DNA of 64,000 nt, taken from positions 6,386,001 through 6,450,000 of the forward strand of contig CM055609.1 of the NCBI GenBank assembly GCA_029379385.1, written 5' to 3'. Source of the stretch: Quillaja saponaria. Its lineage: Eukaryota > Streptophyta > Magnoliopsida > Fabales > Quillajaceae. Under the pieces are notes generated by a model. That model saw only the letters and a program-made list of their open reading frames with translations, was not told the origin of the DNA and did no database searches. Both the position numbers and the translations under genes were made by a program. Below are positions 1-14,600 of this stretch, piece after piece; the first letter of the stretch is position 1, and the number at the start of each line of letters is the position of its first letter.

Positions 1-1254
1 ACCTGTGTTGTTATCCACAACTCCACTTGGCCTAACCATACCGAATCCCTCTGAGTATGTGGGAGGTTTTGCCTGCTGTGGCGGTGGAAGAGTCGTTGGC
101 GCCGTCGATGACTGTGTTGCCTGTGGTGGTGGCACCGCGCTATACACTTGCTGTTCACGGTAACCATCAGAAGCCATTCGCTGCACAGTGTAGTAACCTT
201 GGGTGGTTGGTCCGGTTGGCTGTCGAACCATCGGCGCGTGATAATATGTCCCCGGAGTTGGGATCATATACACCTGTTGGTCTTGACCTCCGGCAGCAGT
301 CGATGTAGGGAATCCCCCACTTGAGACTTGCTTTTCCGGCCAAAACCCACCCGGAGGCTGTGCTGTTGCTGTTAAATTTGATGAAGGGACTTTCTCAGGC
401 AATTTTTGTACATAATAATCTCCGGTGGAATATCCCCCGGCCAGATTGTCCTCGCATTTCCTCCGATAAACAGCTTGTTCGTATTCCGCAATTTGCAACC
501 GTTGCATCTCCTGCTGCAATTGCCTCTGAATCTCAACCGGGTGCGTAACCGGATCCGACCCAATAACCCGATCATGCATACCTCCTCGTACTTGAAACTC
601 TGGTGGCGGAGCCACAGGTTCTGGTACCGGATCATGAAACTTCACAGCTGCTGGAGGCACCGGTGGCAGAGAAACCCCCTTCTCCGAACCAAATAGAAAA
701 TCGGCATTGCTAGCCGCAGCTGGTACAGTTTTCACCGGGTCTGGCGTAACGGAAGCCGGACCGGTATTCAGAGCATCCACGAAACGATCCCGATCGGACC
801 CAAAACTTCCCTGTTGATTACTAACAGAGAAAAGAAACAATCTCATGCGGGCAGGCTTAGCAGAAGCCCGGAAGAGCCGATCATACTCATGCATCATGTG
901 CTCCAGATCATCATCGTTGGTAACAGATATCAAAGCATCAAGATCTTCACCTGGAAGCTGGTACTTGAAGGTGACGTCAGCATCACAGAGAGCAGAGAGC
1001 TTGGAAATCATGGTAGTGAACTTGATATTGCGTTCGACGGCGAAGATCTTGGTCTCGCCACCGACGTAAGAGAGTTGATTATCATGAGAACGAGGTTGGA
1101 TCTTGCCGCCATAGCTGCACATAAATTTGGCTTTGTAATTCTGGTTTTGTTGTTGTTGGTCGTCCCATGGTGGTGGATTCTCGAATTCAATTTCTCTTGA
1201 GCGAGGGGAGGACTCACCTGAATCTGGGTATGAAGTATAAGAATAATTCTCCAT
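1..1254 (-). CDS. PB1 (octicosapeptide/Phox/Bem1p) domain protein, 3' part off the window
   Basis: The minus strand is open without a stop from the ATG at 1254-1252 to the window edge, giving the first 418 residues of a longer protein. A PB1 domain lies at about residues 41-143. It begins with the KFMCSYGGKI segment carrying the conserved lysine, and holds the acidic OPCA motif (LPGEDLDALISVTNDDDL, about 100-117). PB1 domains mediate protein-protein interaction by acidic-basic pairing. The rest is a low-complexity tail rich in Pro, Gln, Val and Tyr, usual for this plant family. No catalytic domain is visible. The gene is head-to-head with FAAH about 4 kb away, the same neighbour as I recall in Arabidopsis (At5g64430 beside At5g64440). 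The family is certain; the biological role is unknown. Confidence 0.9.
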   Translation of the reverse strand, partial: MENYSYTSYPDSGESSPRSREIEFENPPPWDDQQQQNQNYKAKFMCSYGGKIQPRSHDNQLSYVGGETKIFAVERNIKFTTMISKLSALCDADVTFKYQLPGEDLDALISVTNDDDLEHMMHEYDRLFRASAKPARMRLFLFSVSNQQGSFGSDRDRFVDALNTGPASVTPDPVKTVPAAASNADFLFGSEKGVSLPPVPPAAVKFHDPVPEPVAPPPEFQVRGGMHDRVIGSDPVTHPVEIQRQLQQEMQRLQIAEYEQAVYRRKCEDNLAGGYSTGDYYVQKLPEKVPSSNLTATAQPPGGFWPEKQVSSGGFPTSTAAGGQDQQVYMIPTPGTYYHAPMVRQPTGPTTQGYYTVQRMASDGYREQQVYSAVPPPQATQSSTAPTTLPPPQQAKPPTYSEGFGMVRPSGVVDNNTG

Positions 1255-4200
1255 GTTTGCTTTCTGGGAATTTGTTGTCCGGGAAAGTTTGGAGCAAATG
1301 GAATGCTATTCTTCCATTGAGGTTTTCAGAGGCGGGAGAGAGAAGTGGTGGTACGACTGTGGGAGATATTATTTATATTTTATAGTTATAGATTTTTTAA
1401 TTTTATGAAAAATATATTATTATTTGCTGGGTGGGTGCAGGGTTTTGTGTGGTACTGGGGGTATTGGGACAGGTGGCGATCAGAAAGAGGGGAGGGATGG
1501 AAGAAAGGGTGATATTAGTGGTAAGAAGTGAATGGGGTCGAGGACTAGCTGGACTTTTTATTTTGGGGGCGCTGAAGTGGGACCCACATGGTATTGATCA
1601 ATAGTGTGAGAGTGAGGATTGAGGAAGAAGGGATAAGAAAGTGATGTTTGTTGACCTGGGATTGGATTATAAATAAATATAAGTTCCCTTTCTCTCTCTA
1701 TCTATCTGGCAAAATTTAATTGGATATTGGGATAAGGATTGTGGGGAAGAAGGGAATTACAAATTGCTAACCTTCCAATACCAAAAATGGAGTGAAACAG
1801 GCAAAAATAGACAAATTATGTTTTTGAAAAGAAATAAAGGAGAAAGAAAAAGGCAAAAGAGTAAAGAACTTGTTTGTAAAAAGAAATAAAAGACATAAAT
1901 AGTTGCCAAAAATTAGGGGTGTGAATATGTAAAGGAAGACACCAATCCACCAATGGAATTAGTTTTTTCACTCTTAATGAGTGGATCTCATATAAATAGG
2001 TATGATTCAAATGTGAGACAAAAGAATGGAATCAAATTTACTTTTTTGAGAAAAAATAGTAACCGGTAACATGTATAAATTTTGAGATAAATATTATAAT
2101 GTTTTTCATGTTATTTTAAAAAAATTATGATGATATTTAAAAATTACTGAATAAAATGTGATACGATAAAATAAAATGCAACAAAAACAAAGATATTGAA
2201 AAATGAATTATTTGTAATTAGCTGTCAAAGTGAACTATTTCATTTTGAATTTTGAGTTCTGAATGCAATAAATTTTCCTAAGTAGATTCAAATCTACTAC
2301 CAATTGGTTAAATCACTTTACTATCAAGCTACTGCGAGACAATAAAAAAAATAAATCTCTAACTAACAATGTATTATAAAATATTAATTTTAAGAATTTG
2401 TACTAATATATGTTACACTTTTTAAAATATAATAAATATAATTTTTAAAAATTGAAATTTTATAAAAAATAACAACTAATATAATAAATATTACTGAAAT
2501 TATATCCGACTACTACAATTAATATTACAAATATTTTATTTATAAAATATTAGTAATTATTCTAAGAGTACCTGTTATAAAAATTTACTTTTTTAATCCC
2601 TACCAAATCTTTCCAATTTAAAGACAAAATTGAACTCAAAATATCAATTAGATGGTAAGTTCCATATGATATAGGGTTAGATTTAAACAATAGAGATTGA
2701 CAAATTTTCAAATTCAAAAACAAATTGAACCAAAAAATGTCAAGCAGGGTATCTTAATCTAACAAAGGAAAAAAGTAATAATCTAGAGGGGCAAATAAGG
2801 AAGTGTGAGTAACACATCATTTTCGCCTAGCGTGAGAAAAGGCAAAAAGCGTAAGGCACGGGATGGAAACGGTTGTATTTGGTAATTTGGAACTGGAAAG
2901 CACATGGTGTCTAACTGTCATCCCCTCAGCTCCTAAATATAATAATGATTAAGTAGAAAGTAACGGATCTAATAGTCACGCCGTCAGGTTGTCTCCCAAC
3001 CAGTTCATCACCTTTCTCGACCGCCACGCTCCTCACGTTACTCAAACAATTTTCATAATTACATATTGATAATGTTGTTTGGGACAACTTATCACATTCA
3101 GATTAATCAATATTTCATAAATTAAAAAATTTATAAAATTATATATATATATTTTTTTTATGATATCAAACAGTTATTAATTAAGTTAATTAACTTGAGA
3201 GTGATAATATAAATATTTATCTTTTAAAATCTTAACGCGATCTCATTTATTTAATAAAAAATATCTTTACTTAATATAAATTATATTTACATTCACAATA
3301 CAATGAACTTTAATATGTGAAATTTAAATCTAGAAAAATATGATTGAATGTTGTAGCATATGCTCTACCATAGATGAAAGAACTGAGTACTGCAATTTGT
3401 CAAAGTTATGTATGGGGAATTGTAAAGAATCAATACAAAAAGTAGAACAATAGTGTTACTGATCTGTAATTAACTGGCATTTAGACAGCTAGATTTTCTT
3501 TCCTTCAACATATTCTACTGAATATTCTTTAGTTTTGTTTATATGACCGAGGAATTAAGAAATGTGTTGCAACAGTTATCATGCAATTATTAATAAGACA
3601 ATTTATAATAAACAGCATTTGACTATGTATAACTACATATATTATATAACTGCTAAATCTTTTTTTTCAAATATTTATTAAACAACTATTTTAAAACACT
3701 ATGTTTTTTTATATATTTGATTTCTTAGGAGTATCTCACACCAATTAAGTTTGTGTCTTTGTGGTTGTATTATTGGCAGGTATTTTTTTGTAAGTTTAAA
3801 TTCTAAATATTACAGAGACTCCTAAATCACTGAATCATCGCTTAAATTACTATTTGTTAGTATTTTAAAATATTATTGTTACAATAGATATATTAGAACA
3901 AAGTAAAACATGAAAAGATTAGTGAATATTGACAAATTTATAATTCATTAGCGTCTGAGATTTATCTGTAGCAAATTACAGGGATTAGTACTCTTGCTGG
4001 TGTGTTGATGCTAGTCACTGTCACCTTTTTAATAAAATAAAAATATATTATATATCACAGACACTGTTATATATATTAATAAGTTGTTAAAAATATATAC
4101 TTTGGTGTAAAATGACACGAAATTTTTATTATTATCAATGTATGGGATACGTTAACATAGCCTACATCATTTTTTGCCAATTCAAGTTAATCATTTAGAT

Positions 4201-5321
4201 AAAATGTGAAAATAAGAATAATGAATTACGTAAACTTTGAAACTAGATATAATTTATTATTTTAATTTATTTTTTTTGAATTGAGGAAGACAAAAGTAAT
4301 AATCAATTTAATTATAAAATATTTTTGATTGAATCCTCTATAGCTGATTAACTGCCTATGTAAACCAATCAACAACTTTCTTCAATATCATTTAAGTGGA
4401 GTTATAGCTATGGTGGTGTTGAAATAATATAAATTGAGATTTTTTGTAAAATAATCTTTTATTTTTGTTAATGATATTATTTACATTGACAGGTTCCAAT
4501 ATTACAATAAGTTATACCAATTCAAATAATTAATAATACTATAAATTTAAAAATTCACTTTTAAAATAAGACAAATAAGTCAACTTTTGTCAATTTATGT
4601 TAAATAATTCACATACAAATTTTATTAAAATTTTATTCTTCATAGTCTCTCATATTCAAACTCATGATAATTATAGTCCAAAGCTCTTCTTCACTAAACT
4701 AACAATACCTACTATTTTCAATTTAAATAAATTATTCTAACATGCCCTAGCCCGATATTATACTGATATTACATGAATCTATTCTTTATTTTTAATCCTA
4801 TACATGGAACTTAAAAACAATTTACATCTGAATCCAAAATATTGTTAAATAACAAAATACCTAAAATACCTTTATGATCATATTATTGAGAGATAAAAAT
4901 AATTTTATATTATTAATTTAAAGAAATAAAAATATAAAATTAATTATTTTTAAAGTATAATTAAAAAATATATTTTAAAAATAATATGAAGATGTTATCT
5001 AAAATTTTGTATTATTATTATTGTTAATTTAAGTTAAATAAAAATATGACATTATTATTTAATTAAATAAGGATACAATAAAAATATTTTAAGTATTTTA
5101 TTTTAATTTTAAATTTAAAAAAAAAAAGAAAAAAAAAAAAAGAAGAGCTTCCTGATATTGGTATTGATGTTGGATTAATTTACTATTTAAAATTTTTGAT
5201 TTTTGTAAAAAAAAATATATGAAGACACGAAAAATAAAATTTTGACGGAGAGGGCAACCAAAGTCGCGCCATATGCTAGCTGCTTAGAGCAACAAATGCT
5301 TCGCAACCACTTCCATTGACC
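1255..5321. other. AT-rich intergenic region between divergent PB1 and FAAH genes
   Basis: About 4 kb of AT-rich DNA holding the promoters of two divergent genes. No open reading frame here resembles a known protein. Around 2272-2340 the minus strand has a weak tRNA-like layout (a box-A-like stretch, then GATTTGAATC as a box-B-like stretch), which could be an old SINE, but the support is poor. An A-rich run lies at 5117-5141. Nothing else is recognised. Confidence 0.6.
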
Positions 5322-5404
5322 TCTTGTTCATTACCATCTACCATCTCTTTCAAAACCTCTCTACTTTTTTGATTCACCGTTCACGTATACACAGAGAATC
5401 AAAG

Positions 5405-5595
5405 GTTTGTAATGCCAGTACTTTTTTTTGTCGTTCATTGCGTTTCTGTGTGAATTTGAAGAGCTTAATTTTGTGTTTTTCTTCAGTTTGTTTCTTCATT
5501 TTTTGTGAAAAAAATTCAATTTGATTGTAAAGATGAGTTATACAAATCAAATGTTCGTTAAAATGCCTGACTGTTTGTTTTCATGACTCATACAG
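5405..5595 (+). other. Predicted intron in the FAAH 5' UTR
   Basis: The leader upstream of the FAAH ATG contains a donor-like AAAG|gtttgt at 5404/5405 and an acceptor-like catacag ending at 5595, followed by 26 bases of leader before the ATG at 5622. Removing this stretch also removes the ATGs at about 5533 and 5549, which would otherwise lie upstream of the start. This is inferred from splice signals only. Confidence 0.45.
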
Positions 5596-5621
5596 TGTTA
5601 ACTTCTGCTTCTGCTGCCGAA

Positions 5622-8600
5622 ATGGGAAAGAAGAGGGTTATGGTACCGGCCGAGAACGTTGACTTGTCTTCTGTTAAGTACCAACAGGAAGATATCCAAG
5701 GTCATATTATGCTTTATGCTTCATTGAGTCAAAAGGGTTTGAATTAAAATCAATTAATTTTAATTTTACTGATATATATCTGACTGGGTTCTTGTTTAGC
5801 AGCTCCACACTTGACTGGATTCGTCTTTAGACTATTTGTCAGGATACTAGAAGCACCATTTATTGGGTCCTTGATAATTTCTATATTGAAGAAGCAAAAT
5901 AAAATGGTTGAGGTGTGTTTTTCTTTTTAAATTTTGATAACCTGGGTGACAGTTTTGCGTGAGCAATTACAAGTACATTGATCATGCTTTTAAAAGTGAG
6001 TATGTTAATGTTGTACATTTATGTAATTGATAGATATTGCGGAACACTGTGATACCCGAGGCACCCATGTTCAAACCTGAATTTCCTCCTCAAGGTATTT
6101 ACTACTACTTTTAATTGCTTGTTTTTGTTCTAAGATATTTCATATTAATACACTGAGAAAATAAGGAAAATTTTCCTGTTTATATTATAAGGCTCCAGGA
6201 ACTTTCATGTAATAATAGGGGAATTGACATACTGTACTTATTTTTGTCTTCCCAATCTGTATAACTTTTGTATATAGATCATGGTTTCCGGTTAGATTAA
6301 CATGTGAAAGAAACCTGCTAAACTGATTTCTATTAACATATTTGTTTTCATGTCCCAATGTGTTTAAGAACTACTGGAATAATTAACAAAGTTTGGTTGC
6401 TAGGCAGTCTTCTGCTTAATTAGAACGTTGATGAAGAAAATACTGTACAGAAAACAATTCAAACATAAAGGATAGTTTGTGTACCTGGGAATCGACAATA
6501 ATCAGATTCCTTGAAGTTCTGCTGATAGAAATATTGTTATTATTATTTTATTCAATCCGGTCTGATGTCCGTAACATTAATTTAGAAACGGAGCATGGTG
6601 TTCTTCTCCTTGATGAAGATGGCAGACCTGAAGGCCGAGTTGAATCTGCCTTGAAGTGTCTTCCACATTATGATCCCGCTGCATCTTGGGATGGTAATTC
6701 AACTTCATCGTTTCGGTACTGGAAAATACGCGATTATGCTTATGCTTATCGGTCTAGACTTGCATCCCCATCTGTGGTAAGTTGTTATCAGTTGATGCAC
6801 ATCTTGTTTGTTTATGAATGTATTGCAGAGGAATAATTTCATTTTGAATATAAAGGTTGCAGAGCACATCATCTCAGCTATAGAGGAGTTCAGTGGTAAG
6901 AAACCCCCAACACCACTATTGATTTCCTTTGAAGCTGAGGACGTTAGGAAGCAGGCAGCAGCATCTACTCAGAGGTTTGAGGAAGGTACTGCAAAATCAT
7001 ATATTAACACTTGCGATTCAAATACTTTCAAAGATATTGATACTTTGCATTGAATCATGCATGAGTATGCTAAAAAATGGTGGGTATAGACTCCAAGAAT
7101 CACCCAAGTCACCTGTTTTTTATTTGGCTGTGTAGGAAATCCGTTATCTATCTTGGATGGAATTTTTATGGCCATAAAGGATGACATAGACTGCTATCCA
7201 CATCCATCAAAGGGTAAATCGATGATTCCATTTCTTATATATGAATGAATAGAAAGATCATTAGCCAATATATATTGCCATTATGTGGTGACAGGTGCTA
7301 CTACATGGATGCATGAGGTTCGCTCTGTCAAAAAGGATGCAGCCTGTGTTTCAAGGTTGCGTAGCTGCGGTGTCATACTTATTGGGAAGGCAAACATGCA
7401 TGAGTTGGGCATGGGCACAACAGGAAATAATCCTAATTATGGGTGAGATGATTATTTAGTATGATTTAGACTTAAATATGGATGTCATTGTTCTAGTGAA
7501 CACCGAATGTTTGACATGGAAATGTGAGATAAGCTTAACTCGTGGGCTTTTTCTTCCGTAGTTTGCAAATTGATAATAAAGGAAAAAAAAAGACATCAAA
7601 AAATTATTTCAAGTGTTAAGCTATACAGAATGTGTGATGCTCCCCTAACCTGAACACATGGTCAATGTTATGCACAAGGAGGGGGCAATGAAGAAGGAAA
7701 GAAGTAACAAAGTAGAGGCTTGATGTCTTTCATTTGCAGTTTCACACAATTACAGGGGCAAAAATGTATATACTTCATGTATGTGATTTGATTTACAAGA
7801 GATTAATGAAGACACTTAGAAAATACTATACATATGAATAATGTAATGAAATGAACTATCAGGTTGGAAGAATTTGGGGTGTGGGAATTGAACATAATGC
7901 GATGATTTTTCATGATTGCCATTTCCCATGGCATCTTCTTTGGGATAACATTGCTTTCCTTCTCTTTCGTGCTCTGCTGCGGGAGCATTTCGGGGTGTTT
8001 TTTTAGTTGACATGCAACGTGATTGGCGAGTCACTTACTTTACGCTAGCCTTTTACTTTTTCTTAGGAGGACATTTTGTCCTACCCTTGTACCTCTTTTC
8101 TATCTTAATAAAATTTATTTTTCTATTAAAAAAAATGGACTATCAGGTTGGTGGATAGGGAGCATTGTTGGGGAGTCTGTGTACAAATAGGATGCCTTTG
8201 GCTCATCTTATTAACATGTGGTTCTCATGGATTGGAAATTCCTGGTGCAAGTTCCATCTTGATGACTAGGCATGGAGAAAGAACTTTATATAAGATACCC
8301 TGGTCCTGGTTCCCATTACATCTAAGATATAGGTTTTCCAGATACTACATCTGTCTCACATTTTTCGATGTTGATGAAGCAACAAACTTTAACAGGCTGA
8401 GAGTTGCGCAACTGTTGAATATATGCAGATAAATAAATTATCGTAGATGGATAAAAGATATAGATATGAATATTGGGTTTATATAAGGATCTTCATTTCT
8501 AGGACCCAATTTTAGGCACCAATAGTGTAACTGGCCTGTACATAGTTGAAGAAAATCCGTGAACCTGAAAAGCAGGGAAGTGACAATGCGTATATTCCTT

Positions 8601-11600
8601 TGACCCCCTGCACTACTGTGCCAGCACTAGCCAACCCAACAGATTATCAGTTCTTGGTGATGTGTTACTCTCTCAATCCACATCGCATAGATTGTTCCTC
8701 TAACAAGAGGTACATATAAGAATGTTGAGATGCTACTTTGGATTGAAAGATATTGCTTTGGATGGTTATTCCTAGACATACACATAGTACATTGGGTGAA
8801 AAGTCACGAGATTACAACTTCTTTGTATCTGACTCTTCAAGACATCTTGAATACTTACAAAGTAGAATTGTAAATTAATAGATTCGGTATAACTTTCCTT
8901 CAAGTTTCAATGTTCTATGTACTTGTTTACTCCAAAATATGTTTTCAAACTTCTCACCACTCTTTTGTTTTTCTTTTAAGTTTCTTTTACAAAAAATATT
9001 TGTAGTTATCGACCTAATTATTAATCATCATATTCATTTTATTTTCATTTTTTGAGGTTCCAGTACAACTAGGAATCCTCATGCACCTGAAAGGTACACT
9101 GGTGGATCTTCTTCAGGGCCAGCTGCAATTGTAGCTTCTGGACTATGTTCTGCTGCTCTTGGAACTGATGGTGGAGGTTGTGGAATTAGAACATGTTAGA
9201 CTAATTATTGTTTTCCTTTCCTTTTGTTCTCTTTGATGTAGTAATCTTGTGCCTATCATTTATGTAAAAGGCAGGTTCAGTCCGTATTCCTTCTTCCCTT
9301 TGTGGTGTAGTGGGACTGAAGACAACATATGGACGGACGGAAATGACAGGGTAAGCTCTTAAACAATTTAAGGTTGGGCCAAGCATCACTTGCTTCATAT
9401 GTTTAGTGAATTTGTTTGGGCGATCCCGTGAAATTCAATGAAACAACTCATTATTATATCATCATTTGGCAAGTAATTTTGCCTTAGGTCCCCAAGATCG
9501 TAACATCTTTAAATTTAATAGATTTTCAGTCTTTGTAATATTGCCAGGGTAACATAGAGGAGATGCTAGGGCTTAATAATCATTTCAAAGATGACAATAG
9601 AAGGTTCTGAAAAGGAACACAAGATTAAGGAAATTGGAGAAGTTATTTGTGAAGAAGAAAATGTAAACCCAAGAAAAATGCATAACAGGTCAAATCCCAG
9701 AGCCTAAATTGCTCTGAAAAATTATTGAGCATCAATTAAACAAATCATGTTTGGAGTGTGTTTCCTTTCAGATCAATATGTGATTCTGGGACTGTGGAAA
9801 TTATTGGGCCGATGGCATCAACAGTGGAGGATGTCATGCTAGTGTAAGCAAATCATATTTTCTTTTTCTTTACTTCTCTTTCCTTTACTGTCTCTTTGGT
9901 ATTTCTGCATTGTTTTTGTACTGCTCTATTCATTGGATTAGTGTGCAACAAATCCTTTTCCTTTCTTTCAGTACAATTATTATATTTTACTATAGGGTAT
10001 CTTTTTTTTGTTTTGTTTTGATTTGCCGATTTTTTTAATTCTTTTCTAACCCTCAACCATCCAAAACAAGGAAAATCCTTAAACTAATTGCTCTTTGGGA
10101 CTTCCTAAAATTCACCTTTAGACCTTAGTCTTTTAAAGACTTAAACAACCTAAGCTTTCTAAATACTTTTTTAACACTGTTTCAGTCAAATATTGGTTCC
10201 TTAATTCAATTTTTTTATTTTTGGAGGGAGGGGGCAGTGGGTTGCAAGTTTGGCTACCTGTAGACTTATCACACATCATGGAGCTAAGTTTCTGAAACCA
10301 TGCATCACAGATGTAGATAAGTAAGTACAATGAGACTGTAGTCAATAAGCATTGTGCACCCCTCAATTTCTAGATGCCTGAAGAAGAACATCTGGAAGCT
10401 TATAGTTCTTCTAGAAACTGACTCTTGGTTACAAGTACAACAAGGAAGCCATAAAAAATATTCATCTCCATTTTCTGGACTTTTATGAGCTATTAAAAAG
10501 TACTGTAGTAGACCTCGAATCTATAGTTAGTCTATACTTATTTTTCACCCCTTGCTCAACAAGTTTCTTTGAGATTTACAGCTTGAGCTGTCACATTGTA
10601 TATTGCTGCAATGCAGATGGTCTTTTTGCAGTCCCTGATGGGAATGAAGTCCACACATAGAATCATAAAAAATAAAAAATAAATAAAAAAATACAAAGAA
10701 AGAAAGAAAGAAGGAAAAACATATAGTTGTCCAGTATACTGTGCTGGACCCACAATGTCCTATTGGTTAACCTTTGAACACCCAGTTTCTAGTTTTATAA
10801 TTTTACCTAACCTTTTTTGGCCTTGATTTTTGTCTTTTAACATTGCCTAGGTGTTCATATGTTACCTTTTTCTTTTACCACACTTCTGCTGCATCCATTG
10901 TGACTATTAAGTGACAGGTGTGTGTTGTCGCCTGGAATTTAGAATCTTCCTAACTACAACAAGTGGTTAATATTGTAATGCACAATAGTTAGTTACAATC
11001 CTGATGTGCACAAAGAGCTGGAGACGTAGATGGAATTGGGTGAAGGAAAAGGGAGACTGAAAAAGAGAAGAAAGATGGAAAAAGGGAGCAAAGGGAAAAA
11101 AAGGATTCATGTAGTCTATCCCATCTTGTTTGGATTTAAGACTTAGTTGAGTTGAGATGGAAAAGGGGAAGAGAGGAAGAGACAAGTCTAGGGATGATTC
11201 CCAAAATCTTGTGTTGTATCTGATAATGGAAAAGTAAGATCCAATCAATAAGGCCTGTTCATATAGGCAGTTCCAAAATATAAATCCTGCAGTAAAACAA
11301 CATTTAGATAATTATCCTACTAATCTAAAATACATAAAATTTGTCCCACAATAAGATAACACTGTACTGTTATCCAGTAATTAAAATCAAATAAAATAAA
11401 CTATTTTTTAATTCTCTTGTACCTTTGCGTAAAATAAGCATAAATCCTTTGTCATGATTCCAGTCACCAGGATCTCACACTTTCCTTCACATATTTGCTT
11501 CTAATATGAAATTCCAGCATCTTTCACTTCGAGAATAATGTATTTTATTGCTGATCAGATCTATCATTATTGTTACTCATCCATTCATGCATGAGCAGAA

Positions 11601-14600
11601 ACTACTGATGTTGTGGTACATTTCATAATGTACAGATGTTGCATTAGAAACTCTACAGTATGATGTTGCTAAATTCTGTATGGGCCAGATAGATATTTAA
11701 TTCAGGGTTTTGAATGAGTTAGATTTCCAAAGTTAACTGTTATTTGATTGCTCTACTATTGAACATTTGCATAATTTAAGAGCTTGGACCACATGTTTAC
11801 AGTCTTTTTTTTTTTAAGTACAGGAACTCAACTTTCTATTAATTCCTTCAGTTAAACCTTGATAATTATAAGATTCGTGTGCTTAGGAAACATCCAAAAC
11901 AGACATTGTAGTCTTGTATGGCCCATAACTGGGTTTTGTTTAACTATTAATTGGTCAGGTATGCAGCAATGCTGGGCTCATCACCTGCAGACAAAATCAG
12001 TTTGAAACCGGTAATATACAGAGACCTTTTATCTGTATCAAAGTGGCATGTGTTCGTTGTAGAGAATGAAATATATATGTCCAAAATTTAAGGTCATTCT
12101 TATAGCATTAGGTTCCATAACATGTACAATTGTGCATTAATAATCATTTAATTTATCCTAATATGTTATGGTGATTTTTGTGGAGCAGAAAACATAAAAA
12201 GGCTTTATAAGCTCAAGCTCATATCCAACTGTTAAAATAAAATGTTAACAGGTTTCATGATGAGCATGTGCTAATGCTAAACAGATAAAATTGCTATGGA
12301 GTAATTGTTCTTTTTTGCTTGTGTCTTCGTTATAAATCATTTATATATTAACTTTCTAGGTTTTTTAGTTTACACTTTAGACTTCTCTTACTATAGGTCT
12401 ATATATTTGAAATTTTTTTCCTACTTCTGTTATTCTTTGTCTTTATTGTGTATAGCCATATATGTACTGTTCCTATTTTGACTCCTGCAGTCTCCACCAT
12501 GCTTGCCAAATTTATCAACTTTTAACGACTCAAATGCTTTGGGATCACTGCGACTAGGAAAATATTCACCGGTGATAATTTATCTTCTATATATATTAGT
12601 TTTCTATTATATTAAAATATATTAATTTCTAAAATATATGATTGCTCTTCTGCAGTGGTTTAATGATGTATTTTCAACTGAAGTATCTGATAGGTGTGAG
12701 GATGTACTTAATCAGCTGTGCAAGTCCCATGGTTGTGAAGTGAGTACATTACCACTATTATATGCATCATAATTGGGTTGCTATGTATTGTTATGTTCTC
12801 AATTGGGAAAAGATTACTCCTTTCAAATTTAAAAGTATCAGGATCAAACTGCTGCCGAGATAACATATTGCTCTTACATGTTTCAAGACAATAGAAATTG
12901 TTATACCGGAGCTTCATGAGATGCGCACTGCTCATATTGTTTCTATTGGATCTGAATCACTATGTTCGTTAAATCCTGAAATTGAGGACGGGTATGTTTG
13001 TATACTCTTGAACTTGTGCTAATTCTGTAGCCAATTGTAACTTCTCTGGGCCCTTCATTTCAGTGATTGGAAATACTTAAGGGCTGCTACGTTGTCTAAG
13101 GATTTATATTTGTAATTGATATCAGTTTTCTCTCCTTTTTCTCCTTTGTGCAGGAAAGGTGTAAAATTAACATATGACACTCGAACAAATATGGCACTTT
13201 TTGCAACGTATACTGCATCGGACTATGTTGCTGCCCAGTGCCTGAGGTCTGGCAAAACAGTTAGCACCGAAAGAATGTTTTTTCTTATTATTTCTTTATT
13301 TATTATTATTTTTTTTATTGTTGGGGGAGGGGGTGTTGTTATTTTCAAGTTGAAGTTTCTGAAGATCTTACAAGGAGCTTATAGTAATACAAAAACATAG
13401 TAAAAATTAGATAATCATCATTTGTTCACGCTTATACTTTATATCACATCTGCCAATGACGTACATTGGTTTTCTGATTCTCCTTTCATACTCCTTTCAC
13501 TTCTTACTGGAAAATCTGGTTATCAATACAAATGATTGATTTTAGGCATCTTCAGAGAAATCCATGTTTTCCCATGTGACATTTAGATATCAAAGTTAGT
13601 TCATAATGCAGTTCTGTCATATCCTCATACAATACTCCAATACTCTATCTTCCTCAATCATCCAATTAGAACTTTTAGATTGAAGCAATGTCTACATCAT
13701 GTGTAGAAAATTCCTGATACACATAGCAAATTGATCTTTGGTCTGCTAGCCTCTCTAGTCTCTCCCCTATTCAGAGCAAGGATTGCAGATTGCGGATTGC
13801 GGATTGGGTTACGTGTCAGACGCTCACTGTATCCACTGTTTGTGTGTAACTTACAGATTGAGAAAGAAAATCCTTTTACTCAAGTTTCTTGTTTACTTTT
13901 TTACTTTTATTTTATTCTTACATAAGAATCTGTTAGTAAATTGAAGAAGTTTTGTTTATGATATATTAGTTGTATATTTAGTGTTTGATGACACTGGAGT
14001 ATGCATAGTATATATCAGTGGGTCTTCTTCTTGGAATATGAGTAAGAATTTCTACTATTAGTGGATCTACATTAGAAGTCATCAACGTTGTCTTGATTGA
14101 AGAATTTGGAGCATCCAAAAAACCAAGTCAACTGAAGTAATTATGATCCCCAGTGAAAGCATAGGTAATAAATTCAAATTTATATAATCTCAGCATTGAC
14201 AAACCTGTTTGAACAAATTGGTTAAAAAAGAAAGTAACTTTTGGTATGTGGATCTGGCCTGTCTTCAGCTGGGAAATCCAAAACCCTAACTTATGTCGTA
14301 TTTGCTAATATCTTACTGCTGTGATTTGAGTTAGTTTCAGTCTTCCATATTAAGAGCATGAACAGCAGAACCTGGGTAGTTTTTTTTTTTTTTGGTTAGA
14401 AAGAACCTGGGTAGTGTCAAGTATGTGTCTTTTTACACGTTTTTTATGATCTTGGAAAGCTTTATAATATAGTAATATACTACTACAGGATATACTTTTT
14501 TCCTTATATTACTTCTAAATTTGATTCTATTTGTTTCAGGAGGAGACTTATGTATTACCACATGGAGATTTTCAAGAAGGTGGATGTCATAGTGACGCCT

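Noticed and set aside
814..1200. 128-codon plus-strand open frame
   Set aside because: It is antisense to the PB1-domain coding sequence, which has clear family motifs on the minus strand.
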